DNA of 64,000 bases from Nitrospirota bacterium (GCA_029261155.1 JAJDBW010000021.1:1-64000), one strand, 5' to 3'. Shown: positions 1-11,291, counted from the first letter of the stretch. Notes: generated by a model not told the origin, from the sequence alone. A program made the numbers and translations.

Positions 1-635
1 TCTATTTTTCGATACATGGACTCTCCTGGTGCACGCTTTTGGAGGGGGAACGGGTTATTTCTTTGCACTTCAGACATTATACTGAAACTAAATTATTTTT
101 AAAATCAAAAACTTAGATGTTTTTCAGCAAGCCCTAGGTAAAAGTGCTCCGCGATGGCGCTTTGCCTTAAAAATGAAAACGAAGATCACGCGAATCTAGC
201 TGGTTTTTATTCTTTATATTTAAAATGTAATATTTTTATGGATTATAGATTATTTTATATAGAAATATTATATGTCTCCTGTGTTGACTGGCAAAGGATG
301 CCTCAGTATAGTCTCGCTGTGATGATATCTCAGGTTATTCTACAAGATCGCTCAGAAGAACCCGAGGGACCGGGTGTATGATAGAGCTTTGTTTCAGCTC
401 ATCTTTCTCATGGTTCTCATTTTCCCCAGCTTATTTTTTCCCAAAAGTTAGACCTTTCCCTCTTTTTAAAGCGGCCGCGCCGGATGCGCCTTCGGGCCAC
501 TTCGCCGACTTTGCCCCATACCTTACTTCCTTTGATTCGACTGTTTCACAAATGCCAATCGCTGACTGCGTTCATTGCAAGGCCATCGGATTGCCTAAAT
601 CGAGGTGATCTAATTCAAGAATTGAGGAGGACGAT
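1..635. other. Leading intergenic region
   Basis: No gene can be supported here. The first 340 bases are AT-rich, the part from about 460 to 520 is GC-rich, and the two short open frames present (154-381 and 378-608) have no recognisable domain, signal peptide or ribosome binding site. A strong Shine-Dalgarno sequence, GAGGAGG at 624-630, belongs to the cytochrome gene that starts at 636. An upstream gene may end to the left of the window. Confidence 0.6.
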
Positions 636-1802
636 ATGATTAGACGCGTGGGTTTAATAAAACTGCTATTGGGGCTTGCCGTATTGGGATCGATTTTTGC
701 GATTGATGTCCTATCGGTTCAAGCGATGCCGGCCTTTGCCAGGAAGTATAATGCGCCTTGCTCTTCATGCCATACGACCTTTCCAAAGCTAAACGAAGCG
801 GGGATTGCCTTTAGGCAACGGGGTTTTCGAATGGAAGACGAAGGTCCGGGGGAGCATGTTTATTCTCAAAAACATGTGCCGATTGGCGGCATGGTGAAGA
901 TGAAGAATGTGTTTATGGATGACGAGGCATCAGTCTCACCGGACCCAAATAAAGATAACGTCTTTAGCGTGAATGAAGTTCAGCTCTGGGCCGGAGGCGT
1001 TTTAGGTCCGAACCTTTCTTTCTTTGGGGACATGCTAGGCGACCTGGATGGAAAAAGTCCGATTACGCCCCAACACTTTTTTGTTATCTTAAACGATGTG
1101 GTAAGCGACAGTCGGGTCAATATTAAACTCGGCGCTTATCATATGGATTTTCCCTTCCTGTCGGACCATCGAATTCCCACAATCTCAAAGTACTTGTTTC
1201 GGGGAACGGCAACGTCATCGGAAGAATTTGCACCCGGGACACGGGGTGGCGAATTCAACGGCTGGTTTGGGGAAACGGGAACGCGTTACGCGGCGGGCCT
1301 TCGAAAGGCAGCGGTGGCAAACGATACGAACAGCATGAAGTCATACTATGCTTGGCTCGCCCAAACTGTAGAATTGGCGGGTTTCCCCCAGACTCTCGGC
1401 GTGATGTTTCTTCAGGATCGAAACGGCGACAAGGCCACGAACACCGATGATGATACCTCCACCCTTTCAGGGGCCTTAGACCTTCATTTCGGATTGACTG
1501 GACTTGTTTTGGCCTTCGTACAATATGAAGGCGGGGTCTCCGAAGCGAATGTCGAAATCGACAGCGGCACGGCCGAGTTACTTCATGCCTTCACCGAAAA
1601 TATTGTGGGTGTCGCACGTTACGATTTTCAAGATATCTCTGGATCATCTGCGGAGAAAACGCAGATCGTCGTCAACCTCCAGTATTACTTGCTCACCAAT
1701 GTTAAAGCGGAGTTGGAGTTTGCGCAAATCACGACGACCAGTGCGGCCGGTGTTGAAACGGATAATACCAAGGGCATTTTCCAGGTCTCGCTCGCTTACT
1801 AA
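636..1802 (+). CDS. Monoheme c-type cytochrome with predicted outer-membrane barrel body
   Basis: The 388-residue protein begins with a signal peptide (hydrophobic residues about 8-25, cleavage near VQA-MPAF) and is followed at once by a single haem c site, CSSCH, around residues 42-46, in the context MPAFARKYN...FPKLNEAG. The rest has no further CxxCH and consists of alternating hydrophobic/polar stretches with many aromatic and Gly residues ending in LAY, which suggests a beta-barrel. Proteins with this arrangement occur in metal- and nitrite-oxidising bacteria and in Geobacter-like organisms and are thought to move electrons at the outer membrane. The haem motif and export are seen; the barrel and electron-transfer role are inferred. 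GAGGAGG lies 6 bases before the ATG. The gene stands alone, with no porin or multihaem partner in view. Confidence 0.75.
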   Translation: MIRRVGLIKLLLGLAVLGSIFAIDVLSVQAMPAFARKYNAPCSSCHTTFPKLNEAGIAFRQRGFRMEDEGPGEHVYSQKHVPIGGMVKMKNVFMDDEASVSPDPNKDNVFSVNEVQLWAGGVLGPNLSFFGDMLGDLDGKSPITPQHFFVILNDVVSDSRVNIKLGAYHMDFPFLSDHRIPTISKYLFRGTATSSEEFAPGTRGGEFNGWFGETGTRYAAGLRKAAVANDTNSMKSYYAWLAQTVELAGFPQTLGVMFLQDRNGDKATNTDDDTSTLSGALDLHFGLTGLVLAFVQYEGGVSEANVEIDSGTAELLHAFTENIVGVARYDFQDISGSSAEKTQIVVNLQYYLLTNVKAELEFAQITTTSAAGVETDNTKGIFQVSLAY

Positions 1803-1899
1803 GGCGCATCGGATGTCGGGGCGGCAGGGCGCGACTACTTATTCGAGAGGGCTGGTGCGGCCAGAGTGAATATGAAATTCTTAATTAGGGGAGGATGTT

Positions 1900-2958
1900 T
1901 TAGGTCTTGCGCTTTTTTAAACGAAGGTGGCTTTCCCGTAAAACGGCTTCCGTCGTGGCCCAATCAATACAGGCGTCGGTGACCGAAACCCCGTAGCGCA
2001 GGGTCGATAAGTCGTCCGGGACTTTTTGGTTTCCCGCTTCGAGGTTGCTCTCCAACATAAAGCCGACGATAGAGCGGTTTCCCTCGACAATCTGGCGTAT
2101 GCAACTTTCGAAGACTGCGGGTTGTTGTGAGGGGTCTTTTTTAGAATTGCCGTGGCTGCAATCCACTACGATATTTTTTTGAAGCCCGGCTTGCTCCAGG
2201 GCCGCTTCGCAAGCGGCGATGCTTTTCGGGCCATAGTTCGGGCCACCGCCGCCGCGCAGGACAATATGGCCGTAGTCGTTGCCACGCGTGTGAAACACGG
2301 CGCATTGACCCAATTGGTTAATGCCCAGAAAGTGATGCGGACGCGAAACGGAGCGTAAGGCGTTTACGGCCACTTGCAAGCTCCCATCCGTTCCGTTTTT
2401 AAAACCCACAGGCGTTGAAAGTCCGCTCGACATCTCACGATGCGTCTGCGATTCTGTCGTACGCGCGCCGATGGCTGTCCAGGTAATCAGGTCCGACAGA
2501 TATTGCGGCGTGATGGGATCCAAAGCCTCCGTCCCGGCGGGCAGGCCGAGTTCGGCCAGCCCCAATAAAAACGACCGCGCCGAACGCAAGCCTTTTTCCA
2601 TCTGAAAAGAGTCGTCCATATCCGGATCGTTAATCAAGCCTTTCCAACCAACCGTCGTGCGGGGTTTTTCGAAATAGACCCGCATGATCAAGACCAAAGT
2701 CTCCGAAACTTCGTCCGCCAGTTTTTTTAATCGGCCTGCATACTCACGCGCCGCTTTCAGGTCGTGGATGGAACAGGGTCCAACCACCATGAAGCGTCTC
2801 GGATCTTTTCGATTCAAAATATCTTCGAGGGCCTTCCGGCCCGCAATCACCGTTTTGATCGCATCTTGAGTTAAGGGAAGGGCGACTTTCACCTCCTCCG
2901 GTGTAGGCAGCAAGTCTTTCGATACAACATTGAGGTTGTTTAATTGATCTTCAGTCAT
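1900..2958 (-). CDS. aroG: 3-deoxy-7-phosphoheptulonate (DAHP) synthase, AroF/G/H type
   Basis: This enzyme condenses phosphoenolpyruvate with erythrose 4-phosphate, the first step of the shikimate pathway to aromatic amino acids. The type I-alpha signatures are clear: VVGPCSIHD, MRVYFEKPRTTVGWKG, a GARTTESQTHREM stretch, GFKNGTDG, CSHGNS near the C-terminus, and metal and substrate residues in the usual order, over a family-typical length of about 352 residues. I chose the ATG at 2958 (MTEDQLNNLNVV) because family members begin near this point; a GTG at 3003 would add 15 residues that look unlike the family. Chorismate synthase, the last enzyme of the same pathway, lies at 43.2 kb. Which feedback class (Phe, Tyr or Trp) it belongs to cannot be told by eye. 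Confidence 0.93.
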   Translation of the reverse strand: MTEDQLNNLNVVSKDLLPTPEEVKVALPLTQDAIKTVIAGRKALEDILNRKDPRRFMVVGPCSIHDLKAAREYAGRLKKLADEVSETLVLIMRVYFEKPRTTVGWKGLINDPDMDDSFQMEKGLRSARSFLLGLAELGLPAGTEALDPITPQYLSDLITWTAIGARTTESQTHREMSSGLSTPVGFKNGTDGSLQVAVNALRSVSRPHHFLGINQLGQCAVFHTRGNDYGHIVLRGGGGPNYGPKSIAACEAALEQAGLQKNIVVDCSHGNSKKDPSQQPAVFESCIRQIVEGNRSIVGFMLESNLEAGNQKVPDDLSTLRYGVSVTDACIDWATTEAVLRESHLRLKKRKT

Positions 2959-3056
2959 CACGTTTTTCTGACCCGATAAACGAAAAAGGATCCGTCTCGA
3001 CACGCTTTACCGGATTCTTCACCCTGGTGTTTTAATCGGACCGACTGCGTGTGGGT

Positions 3057-3224
3057 TTAGGCCTTTTCTTTCGAATGTTTTTCTACAAAGGCCTTGATGG
3101 CTTCGAAATGCTCAATAATGAGCTGCGCTTTCTTAACGCCAAACTGAAAAGGAAAATTGTCCTCTTCACCTTTACTGAGTACCAATAAGGGGTTGCCTTT
3201 AAATTCCGATTCCGATACGGGCAT
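3057..3224 (-). CDS. Conserved small hypothetical protein (55 aa)
   Basis: A 55-residue acidic/basic protein beginning MPVSESEFKGNPLLVL and ending with EHFEAIKAFVEKHSKEKA. It has a strong ribosome binding site (GGAGGA about 8 bases before the ATG). The pattern, a short beta-rich start, then FGVKKAQLIIEHFEAIKAFV as a probable amphipathic helix, matches a type of small protein I associate with Nitrospira-like genomes; no function is known to me. It has no membrane segment, Cys pair or signal peptide. It sits between the four-helix membrane protein and DAHP synthase on the same strand, so it may be cotranscribed with either. Its size is below common gene-calling limits, and it could be missed. 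Confidence 0.6.
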   Translation of the reverse strand: MPVSESEFKGNPLLVLSKGEEDNFPFQFGVKKAQLIIEHFEAIKAFVEKHSKEKA

Positions 3225-3264
3225 TTTGATATTCCTCCATGTTGTTGTACGACCTGTTTGTAAA

Positions 3265-3714
3265 TCAGGCGTGTTGGGCCTGAGGACGTTCTAAATAGGT
3301 TAGACTCCCTAAGACCAAGGCGAAACCGACGGCGACATAAATCACGCCCACGACGAGCGGGGGGGCACCGATGGATCGCGTGATCCGGCCAAGGGCCATC
3401 ATTCCGGCGACCAAGATCCAGCTTTTAGGGCTGAAGGTCATGTAGATGGGGCTGGTCTCCGGAAGTTTTTCGATTCGAGCGCTATACTTTCTCGCCACTT
3501 TTTTGAGCACAAGATTGCCTTTGATAAAACCGACCCCCAAGGCCAGGATCAATGCGATGGCTTCCGTCAGACCCGGCTTCGGTTTTGCCCCATCGAGCAC
3601 GCTGAGGGAACGGGCACCGAAAAGGAAGTATGATCCGGCAATGAGGAGGCCCGTGCCCACAAGACCCCACATAAAAAAAGCGACCCTTAAATGCGTTTCT
3701 CTTGTCACCTGCAC
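3265..3714 (-). CDS. Hypothetical integral membrane protein
   Basis: The 149-residue protein has about four predicted membrane segments: residues about 12-31, 49-66, 97-117 and 120-140, with a basic loop (KKVARKYSARIEK) in the middle. No catalytic motif, haem ligand pair or transporter signature is evident, so the function is unknown. It lies 29 bases downstream of rlmB on the same strand and upstream of the 55-residue small gene, and could be the tail of the pcm-cysS-rlmB operon. Membrane topology is read from hydrophobicity only. Confidence 0.6.
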   Translation of the reverse strand: MQVTRETHLRVAFFMWGLVGTGLLIAGSYFLFGARSLSVLDGAKPKPGLTEAIALILALGVGFIKGNLVLKKVARKYSARIEKLPETSPIYMTFSPKSWILVAGMMALGRITRSIGAPPLVVGVIYVAVGFALVLGSLTYLERPQAQHA

Positions 3715-3743
3715 AATCAGTGTTCCTTTTTAATCGAAACGTT

Positions 3744-4489
3744 TTACTCGCCCTGCCTTTGCCGGACCACTTCGTAGGCGACAATGCCCACGGCGATGGA
3801 AACATTTAAGGAGGCCACACGACCCAGCATGGGGAGGACAACCGTTTCGTCGCAGTGTTCCAAGACGCCGCGCCGAATGCCTTTGCCTTCGCCCCCCACG
3901 ACAATTGCGATTGGGCCGGTATAATCGTATTTTACATACGGGGTTTTTCCTTCGACGTCAAGGCCCACGATCCAAAAGCCCGCTTTCTTGAGTGTTTCAA
4001 TGGCCGTTGTCATATTGGTGACCCGGGCGACGGGGAGATGGGCGAGGGCCCCCGCAGAGGTCTTCGCAACCACCGGGGTCAGTCCGACCGCCCGCCGAGA
4101 GGGAATGACGATGCCGTTTCCCCCGGCCGCATCGACGGTTCGGATAATCGCCCCAAGATTTCGCGGGTCTTCGACCCCATCGATTAAAAAAAGGAAGGGC
4201 GGCTTGGGTCCGCGCTGGGCGGCTTCAATCAAGGGCTCCAATTCGAGATAAGACTGCACGGCCAGCACGGCCACAATACCTTGATGCTTGGGCGTCCCCG
4301 CCATCCGATCCAGAAAGATGCGTTGACTTGAAATTAGGGCGATCCGGCGTTGCTTTGCCAAGGCCCGGATTTCATCCATGTCCTTGCTGCCCTTGCCCGG
4401 CAAAAAATAGATTTTTTCGAGTTGGGCCGTTTCTGAACGGAGGGATTCACGAACCGGGTTGATCCCGTAAATGACGGACTCTTCTTTTG

Positions 4490-4493
<4 letters not shown>
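3744..4493 (-). CDS. rlmB: 23S rRNA (guanosine-2'-O-)-methyltransferase RlmB (SpoU/TrmH family)
   Basis: A 249-residue SPOUT methyltransferase. The N-terminal substrate-binding part begins IYGINPVRESL. The C-terminal knotted domain carries the three family motifs: PRNLGAIIRTVDAAGGNGI (motif 1), VVGGEGKGIRRGVLEHCD (motif 2) and LPMLGRVASLNVSIAVGIV (motif 3), which bind S-adenosylmethionine. RlmB methylates the ribose of G2251 in the 23S rRNA peptidyl-transferase loop; a tRNA Gm18 relative cannot be fully excluded. The ATG overlaps the cysS stop codon in an ATGA arrangement, so translation is probably coupled to cysS, a common bacterial neighbour pair. Confidence 0.9.
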
Positions 4494-5967
<1,474 letters not shown>

Positions 5968-5974
<7 letters not shown>

Positions 5975-6690
5975 GGTCTTTCTTGGAGCGCTGCTTTTCC
6001 TTCCTCCTCGTCCCAGCCCAAGTCGCCGAGTAGAGGGACGAAGGCACAGGCGGTGAGCGCAGTTTCCTCGAGTCCGGTTTTTGATTTTACGATGCGTTTT
6101 AAAACTTGCGAACGGCGCGTTCCGACAGGGATGACCATTCGACCGCCTTCCTTGAGTTGATCGACCAGGGCCTGAGGGACCTTGGGGCCTCCGGCTGCAA
6201 CGAGGATGGCATCGAAAGGAGCGGCCTCTTTCCAACCGAGGGTGCCGTCGGACAAACGAAATGTGACATTGTCGCAGGCCAAGCCCGCAAGACGATGCTG
6301 CGCCTTTTCGAACAAGCCTTTCAGCCGCTCCACTGTATATACACGGGCGCTTAGCCGTGAAAGAATCGCCGTCTGGTAGCCCGATCCGGTGCCAATTTCC
6401 AAGACCTGCTCCTTGCCGAGTAGGGCCAGTCCTTCCGTCATTAAGGCGACAATATAGGGTTGTGAGATGGTTTGCCCTTCGCCAATGGGAAGGGCGTTGT
6501 CGTCATAGGCCTGGTTTTGGAGGGTCGGTTCGACAAAGCAATGTCGTGGGAGGCTTCGCATAATGTCCAAAACGCGTGCGTTCCGGATTCCTCTTGGGAT
6601 CAGCTGTTCTTCCACCATGCGGTGGCGCGCCTCTTCAAAGCGGGACACGGGAGGCTCCCCTCCCGCCTTCTTCAGACACGATTTTAACAA
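5968..6690 (-). CDS. pcm: Protein-L-isoaspartate O-methyltransferase
   Basis: A family-typical Pcm of about 225-240 residues, which methylates isoaspartyl residues and so starts repair of aged proteins. Motifs visible: RMVEEQLIPRGI, RHCFVEP, ALPIGEGQTISQPYIVA, the SAM-binding VLEIGTGSGYQTAILS, and a C-terminal FVPLLGDLGW. The longest frame starts at a TTG (6690); a GTG 14 codons on (before SRFEEARHRM) fits the family start better, so the true start may be 6648. The stop codon lies within the cysS start region. It is the first gene of the pcm-cysS-rlmB run. Confidence 0.92.
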
Positions 6691-6889
6691 AAAGACGAAT
6701 CACGAAGTTGATTGTAACTGAGCAGGCAAGGCATTGGCAAGGCCTCCTAGCGGACTCTGAGGCGAGGTGATATTTTGGGGTTAAGCTCAGATTTTCGTCC
6801 GAAAATCGCCAGGGTGTGCAAAACATGATATCGGTCATATGGGGCGTGCGCGGCGGAGAATATGTTTGGAAGAAGTGAGCCATCTAGGC

Positions 6890-6926
6890 AAAAAAAAGAT
6901 CCTCCAAATACGGAGGATCTTTTTTA
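6890..6926 (-). terminator. Rho-independent terminator after rplT
   Basis: A perfect inverted repeat GATCCTCC ... GGAGGATC with a 6-base loop is flanked by A7 on the left and T6 on the right, so it can work in both directions. It lies about 20 bases after the rplT stop and ends the thrS-infC-rpmI-rplT operon; it would also shield pcm from that transcription. Confidence 0.88.
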
Positions 6927-6945
6927 GGGTTCATCTATAATGGTT

Positions 6946-7311
6946 TTAGCTTGCGCCTTCGGCTTGCGGCGAAATGGATTGGACGATTTGAGCAAATCCT
7001 GCCGGATCATGGGCGGCAATTTCCGCAAGGACTTTTCGGTTTAATCCGATGCCGGCCTTTTTCAGGGCTTCCATAAATCGACTGTAGCTCAAACCGTGGC
7101 TTCGCGCAGCCGCATTGATTCGTGCGATCCAAAGCCGCCGAAAGGTGCGTTTTTTGTTTCGACGGTCGCGGTAGGCATAGAGGCCCGATTTATCAACCGC
7201 TTCTGTCGCTGTTCTAAATAGTTTGCTTTTTGCCCCGTAGTATCCCTTCGCCATTTTCAGGCGGGCTTTACGCCGATGCCGGGTCTTAGGGCCTCCTTTT
7301 GCTCTTGGCAT
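6946..7311 (-). CDS. rplT: 50S ribosomal protein L20
   Basis: A 121-residue very basic protein with the L20 signature throughout: [58 protein letters not shown] and [15 protein letters not shown]20 binds 23S rRNA domain I early in assembly and in many bacteria represses its own operon. Gene order infC-rpmI-rplT is the classic one. It ends just before a strong terminator. Confidence 0.97.
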   Translation of the reverse strand: MPRAKGGPKTRHRRKARLKMAKGYYGAKSKLFRTATEAVDKSGLYAYRDRRNKKRTFRRLWIARINAAARSHGLSYSRFMEALKKAGIGLNRKVLAEIAAHDPAGFAQIVQSISPQAEGAS

Positions 7312-7364
7312 GTGAATTACTCCTTAAAAAACGACTTAATAATGGATCTTTAGTTTGTGTGAAA

Positions 7365-7568
7365 TTAACGAATATAGGGCAGGGCACACCGAATGGCTCG
7401 AATTTCTCCTTTAAAGATCACAGCGAGGCCGCTCATTTTTCGCTTCCGTTTTGAGGACTTGTGGCTTAGCATGTGTCTTTTTCCGGCCTTACGACGGACC
7501 AGCTTTCCGCTTCCGGTGAGCTTAAAACGCTTTGCCGCACCCCGGTGCGTTTTTAATTTCGTTTTCAT
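7365..7568 (-). CDS. rpmI: 50S ribosomal protein L35
   Basis: A 67-residue basic protein starting [22 protein letters not shown] with the L35 pattern [20 protein letters not shown]. It starts one base after the infC stop codon region and is followed by rplT 53 bases later, the usual IF3-L35-L20 operon. Confidence 0.96.
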   Translation of the reverse strand: MKTKLKTHRGAAKRFKLTGSGKLVRRKAGKRHMLSHKSSKRKRKMSGLAVIFKGEIRAIRCALPYIR

Positions 7569-7569
7569 T

Positions 7570-8121
7570 CTATGCTCCTTTTGCCGATTTGGGGGCCAAA
7601 ATCATAATCATATTACGCCCTTCCATTTTGGGAGCATACTCCTGTTGGCCTACATCTTCAAGCTGTTTTTGAATTTCGGCTAGAATTTCCCAGCCCTTTT
7701 GTCTATAGGCCATCTCTCGGCCTCGAAACATTAAAGTAACCTTCACCTTGTTTCGCTCCTCCAGAAACTCCCTGGCATGGTTAATTTTAAAGGCAAGATC
7801 GTGTTCACCGGTATAGGGGCGAAGCTTCACTTCTTTGAGGTGTCCACCTTTTTGGTTTGATTTTAGGGTGCGTTCTTTTCTGCTCTGTTCATATTTATGT
7901 TTTCCCAAATCCATAATTCTGCAGACCGAGGGGACTGCAGTCGGTGCGATTTCGACCAAATCGAGGCCGTGCTGGATGGCTTTTTCCAGGGCATCGGAGG
8001 AGGACATGATGCCGAGCTGTTCTCCTTCGGGTCCGATCACCCGGACTTCGTTTGCTCGGATATCTTTATTGGCGCGCATTTTGGGTGCGGCGGGTGGTTT
8101 TCGTTTATCTCGTAGTGCCAT
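7570..8121 (-). CDS. infC: Translation initiation factor IF-3
   Basis: A 183-residue IF-3, which keeps ribosomal subunits apart and checks the initiator tRNA and start codon. The N-terminal domain ([43 protein letters not shown]) and C-terminal domain ([32 protein letters not shown]) are both complete. The start used is an ATG with an adjoining GGAGGAG, not the rare AUU/AUC codon through which E. coli IF-3 controls itself, so that form of autoregulation seems absent; a shorter version starting at [11 protein letters not shown] is possible. It follows thrS by 9 bases. Confidence 0.96.
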   Translation of the reverse strand: MALRDKRKPPAAPKMRANKDIRANEVRVIGPEGEQLGIMSSSDALEKAIQHGLDLVEIAPTAVPSVCRIMDLGKHKYEQSRKERTLKSNQKGGHLKEVKLRPYTGEHDLAFKINHAREFLEERNKVKVTLMFRGREMAYRQKGWEILAEIQKQLEDVGQQEYAPKMEGRNMIMILAPKSAKGA

Positions 8122-8130
8122 TCTCCTCCA

Positions 8131-10044
8131 TTAGTTTGAATGTGGGTATTTGACCTGTGCCTTAATCTGTTTGAGGCAGATTTCAAGCGGAACGACGGTG
8201 CTTTCCCCATCGCGGTCTCGAATGGAGACGGTTCGTTCCTCCGCTTCCCGGTCTCCGACAATAAGCATGTAGGGTGTTTTTTGCAACTGCGCTTCCCGGA
8301 TTTTTAGGCCCATCTTTTCGTTTCTGTGGTCAACTTCACTGCGGATGCCTGCTTCGCGAAGCTGTTTGTGGAGCGCATCGCCATAGGCTTTTTGGCGTTC
8401 CGTAATCGGAATAACGAGGGCCTGAACGGGTGCAAGCCACAGGGGGAAGGCCCCAGCGTAGTGTTCTATCAAGATGCCAAAAAAGCGTTCGATGGAGCCC
8501 AGCAGGGCCCGGTGAATCATGATGGGTTGATGGGCTTGGCCGTCTTCGCCCCGGTAAGTCATCTCGAAGCGCTCGGGCAGATTAAAATCGACCTGAATGG
8601 TGCTGCATTGCCAGGAGCGGCCGAGGGCGTCGCGAATTTTCATGTCGATCTTGGGGCCGTAAAACACGCCTTCCCCCGGATCGATTTGGTAGGGAAGGCC
8701 CTTTTGTTTGAGTGCGCCTTCCAGCGCGGACGTGGCCTGTTCCCAGCGTTCGAGGTCGCCGACGTATTTTTCGGGGCGGGTCGAAAGGTAAATATCATAC
8801 TCTTCGAAACCAAAGGCCTTCATGACAAAGGTGGTGAAATCGAGGACCTTCAGTATCTCTTCTTCGATTTGTTCGGGTCGGCAAAAGAGATGGGCGTCGT
8901 CCTGGGTGAAGCCGCGCACACGAAGCAGTCCGTGCAGCACGCCCGAGCGTTCGTAGCGATAGACCGTGCCCAATTCTGCCCAGCGGAAGGGCAGGTCACG
9001 GTAGCTGCGCAGGGCGGTTTTGTAGATTTGGATGTGGAAGGGGCAGTTCATCGGCTTGATTTCGTAGGCCATTCCCTCGACCTCCATGGGCTCGAACATG
9101 TTTTCCTTGTAAAAGTCGAGGTGGCCGCTTTGCTGCCATAAATCGAGCTTCGCCATGTGGGGCGTGAAGACCAGTTCGTACCCGGCCTTTAAATGTTCCT
9201 CGCGCCAAAAGTCTTCCAAGATTTTCCGGATGAGCGCGCCTTTGGGATGCCAGAGGATGAGTCCGGGTCCCACCTGATCGGAAATCGAAAACAGGTCGAG
9301 GGCCTTGCCGATTTTCCGGTGGTCGCGTTTTTTGATCTCTTCCAGGTTTTTGAGGTGCGTGTCGAGGGCTTCCCGTGTGGGAAAGGAGGTGCCGTAGATG
9401 CGTTGCAGCATCTTGTTTTTCTCATCCCCTCGCCAATAGGCCCCGCCGGTGGAGAGCAGCTTGATCGCCTTGATTCTGCCTGTCGAATAGACGTGTGGGC
9501 CGGTGCACAAATCGATAAAATCGCCTTGGCTGTAGGCTGAAATGGGGGGCGTATCGAGTTCCTTGATGAGCTCTACTTTGTAGGGTTCGTCCCGGTCCGT
9601 GAAGAGTTGAATGGCTTCGTCCTTGCTCAGCTCCATACGGGAGACGGGCAGATTCCGCTTGAGAATCTCCTTGATCTTTTTCTCGATCGCCTTGAGATCT
9701 TCGGGGGTAAAGGGCCGCTCGAAATCGAAATCGTAATAAAAGCCGTCTTCGATCGCCGGGCCGATGGTGACCTTTGCCGTCGGAAAAACCTCTTTCACCG
9801 CCTGCGCCATGATGTGGGCCGAACTGTGGCGGTAGACTTCTTTCCCTTCCGGAGAATCGAAGGTGAGCGGGGCAATTTTGGCGTCTGCCTCCGCAACTGC
9901 GCCAAGGTCTTTCGGCACGCCGTCGACCACCACGGCGATGGCCTCTTTGGCCAGACCCAACTTTTTTAAGATGTCGAAATATGGCGTACCGGTAGGAACC
10001 GTTTCAGTTTGACCATTGATCCGAAGGGTAAGGTCTTTTTTCAA
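8131..10044 (-). CDS. thrS: Threonyl-tRNA synthetase
   Basis: A full-length (637-residue) class II synthetase. Domains in order: N-terminal TGS domain (about 1-62), the editing SAD domain with [20 protein letters not shown] and the zinc/editing residues (about 63-225), the catalytic core with [40 protein letters not shown] and the motif 3 region [11 protein letters not shown], and the C-terminal anticodon-binding domain from about 540. It charges tRNA-Thr and clears mischarged Ser. It heads the operon with infC, rpmI and rplT. No T-box leader or operator hairpin was recognised upstream. Confidence 0.97.
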   Translation of the reverse strand: MKKDLTLRINGQTETVPTGTPYFDILKKLGLAKEAIAVVVDGVPKDLGAVAEADAKIAPLTFDSPEGKEVYRHSSAHIMAQAVKEVFPTAKVTIGPAIEDGFYYDFDFERPFTPEDLKAIEKKIKEILKRNLPVSRMELSKDEAIQLFTDRDEPYKVELIKELDTPPISAYSQGDFIDLCTGPHVYSTGRIKAIKLLSTGGAYWRGDEKNKMLQRIYGTSFPTREALDTHLKNLEEIKKRDHRKIGKALDLFSISDQVGPGLILWHPKGALIRKILEDFWREEHLKAGYELVFTPHMAKLDLWQQSGHLDFYKENMFEPMEVEGMAYEIKPMNCPFHIQIYKTALRSYRDLPFRWAELGTVYRYERSGVLHGLLRVRGFTQDDAHLFCRPEQIEEEILKVLDFTTFVMKAFGFEEYDIYLSTRPEKYVGDLERWEQATSALEGALKQKGLPYQIDPGEGVFYGPKIDMKIRDALGRSWQCSTIQVDFNLPERFEMTYRGEDGQAHQPIMIHRALLGSIERFFGILIEHYAGAFPLWLAPVQALVIPITERQKAYGDALHKQLREAGIRSEVDHRNEKMGLKIREAQLQKTPYMLIVGDREAEERTVSIRDRDGESTVVPLEICLKQIKAQVKYPHSN

Positions 10045-10293
10045 GAGTGGCCTAGTCGGGTGAAGGGGGTCAAGCAGTTAATAGAGCAAATCTCCTCGGA
10101 TTTGTGGGAAATATTTTGTATACACTGCAAAGGAAATTAATATGAAAAGATACCATAAAAAACCCTTTGCGGCGGTTTTGAGGTTGCTTCTTAATCGATT
10201 TTCTTTATTGGTTTTAACCGTGGAGGTGGTATGAAAAGGGGGGTCAAACACGGGGTGTTTTTTTTTATCGATCACATAAATCCAGATTAACGG

Positions 10294-10368
10294 TGGTAGG
10301 CACGGGCGGTTTTGAACCGCCGACCTCTTGCGTGTCAAGCAAGCGCTCTCCCCCTGAGCTACGCGCCT
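10294..10368 (-). tRNA. tRNA-Val (anticodon GAC)
   Basis: The reverse strand folds as a full cloverleaf of 75 bases: acceptor AGGCGCG pairs with CGTGCCT (one G-U), U8-A9, D arm GCTC/GAGC, anticodon arm CTTGC-TTGACAC-GCAAG with anticodon GAC, five-base variable loop, T arm GGCGG-TTCAAAA-CCGCC, discriminator A and an encoded CCA. GAC reads the valine codons GUC and GUU. It lies upstream of thrS on the same strand. Confidence 0.93.
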
Positions 10369-10446
10369 TCAAAAAAAAAGGTGAAATAATCGTATTCAAA
10401 TAGAAAAGACTTGTCAAGAAAAAAGGGGGTGACCCTAAGAAATGGC

Positions 10447-10475
10447 TTGACAGATTTTGAAAAAATATTTAGGAT
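10447..10475 (+). promoter_or_regulatory. Sigma-70-like promoter for the PEP-CTERM gene
   Basis: A perfect -35 box TTGACA, a 17-base spacer and a -10 box TAGGAT (4 of 6 to TATAAT) stand about 145 bases before the next gene on this strand. The long leader holds no open frame that I would call. Prediction by consensus only. Confidence 0.5.
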
Positions 10476-10619
10476 TCACAACTTGAAATCCGATTTTATT
10501 TTGAGGCGGCGCATAAGATTGCCTCTCTGGTTATTCCTTTTGGGTCGATGCGTTTTTATAAATATGAGCGAAGGTTTGAAGTAGATCCCCCACCCTAAAT
10601 AAAAGCCCGGAGGCGTTTC

Positions 10620-11291
10620 ATGAAGCGTAGACGACAAGATCCTAGCCTGAAGATCCGTTTTTTTACCGGCGTGTTCATGACCATTTTGTTTTTTTCGAGC
10701 GAAGTCTCGGCAATTCCTCTCTTTATCAACGAAATTCACTATGACAACGCGGGGGGAGACAGTGGTGAGGCGGTTGAAATCGCCGGTCCTGCAGGAAGTA
10801 ATTTAACGGGTTGGCAGCTGGCGCTCTACAACGGGAATGGGGGCGCCACTTATGGTTCAACGGCCTTATCCGGTATTATCCCCAACCAGCAGGCGGGTTT
10901 TGGTACCTTGTTTTACCCCATCTTGGGCATACAAAATGGTAGCCCCGATGGCCTGGCCTTAGTCGATTCGAGTAACACCGTGGTGCAATTCCTCAGTTAC
11001 GAGGGTACTTTTACTGCAACAGACGGTCCGGCAAATGGATTGACGAGTACGGCGATCGGGGTTTCCGAATCGAGCGGCACGCCGGTCGGTCATTCGCTTC
11101 AGTTGGGCGGAATTGGCCTCATCTATAGCAATTTTTTCTGGGAAAACGCGGCCCCGGGGACTTTTGGCGCTTTGAATACAAACCAGCAGTTTAGAGTGGC
11201 TGCCGTTCCAGAAGCTTCCCAACTTGCCTTGATCGCTTTGGCTTTCGTCGCACTTGGATGTGCAAGCCTTCGGAAGCGATGCCGAGCTTAG
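10620..11291 (+). CDS. Exported lamin-tail-domain protein with PEP-CTERM-like anchor
   Basis: A 223-residue secreted protein. Residues about 14-31 form a signal peptide. The middle (LFINEIHYDNAGGDSGEAVE, then QNGSPDGLALVD, FLSYEGTFTATDGPANG, SLQLGG) matches the lamin-tail domain found in secreted nucleases and surface proteins, here without a nuclease domain. The C-terminus has the PEP-CTERM layout: VPEAS, about 18 hydrophobic residues and a basic tail RKRCRA, normally cut by exosortase EpsH/XrtA. The second motif residue varies (PEA in place of PEP). No exosortase gene lies in the window. GGAGG lies close before the ATG. Function is unknown; a biofilm-matrix or surface role is inferred from the sorting signal. 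Confidence 0.82.
   Translation: MKRRRQDPSLKIRFFTGVFMTILFFSSEVSAIPLFINEIHYDNAGGDSGEAVEIAGPAGSNLTGWQLALYNGNGGATYGSTALSGIIPNQQAGFGTLFYPILGIQNGSPDGLALVDSSNTVVQFLSYEGTFTATDGPANGLTSTAIGVSESSGTPVGHSLQLGGIGLIYSNFFWENAAPGTFGALNTNQQFRVAAVPEASQLALIALAFVALGCASLRKRCRA

Noticed and set aside
154-608. Two short plus-strand frames before the cytochrome
   Set aside because: No domain, no ribosome binding site, and composition like random sequence.
5975-6235. N-terminal extension of cysS of 87 codons
   Set aside because: It lies wholly within pcm in another frame and does not resemble CysS; MLKISN at 5974 is the family start.
8326-9141. A 271-residue plus-strand frame inside thrS
   Set aside because: Antisense shadow of threonyl-tRNA synthetase.
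10078-10338. An 86-residue minus-strand frame with a hydrophobic C-terminus
   Set aside because: Its N-terminal part is read from the tRNA-Val gene. The hydrophobic tail has no plausible start of its own.
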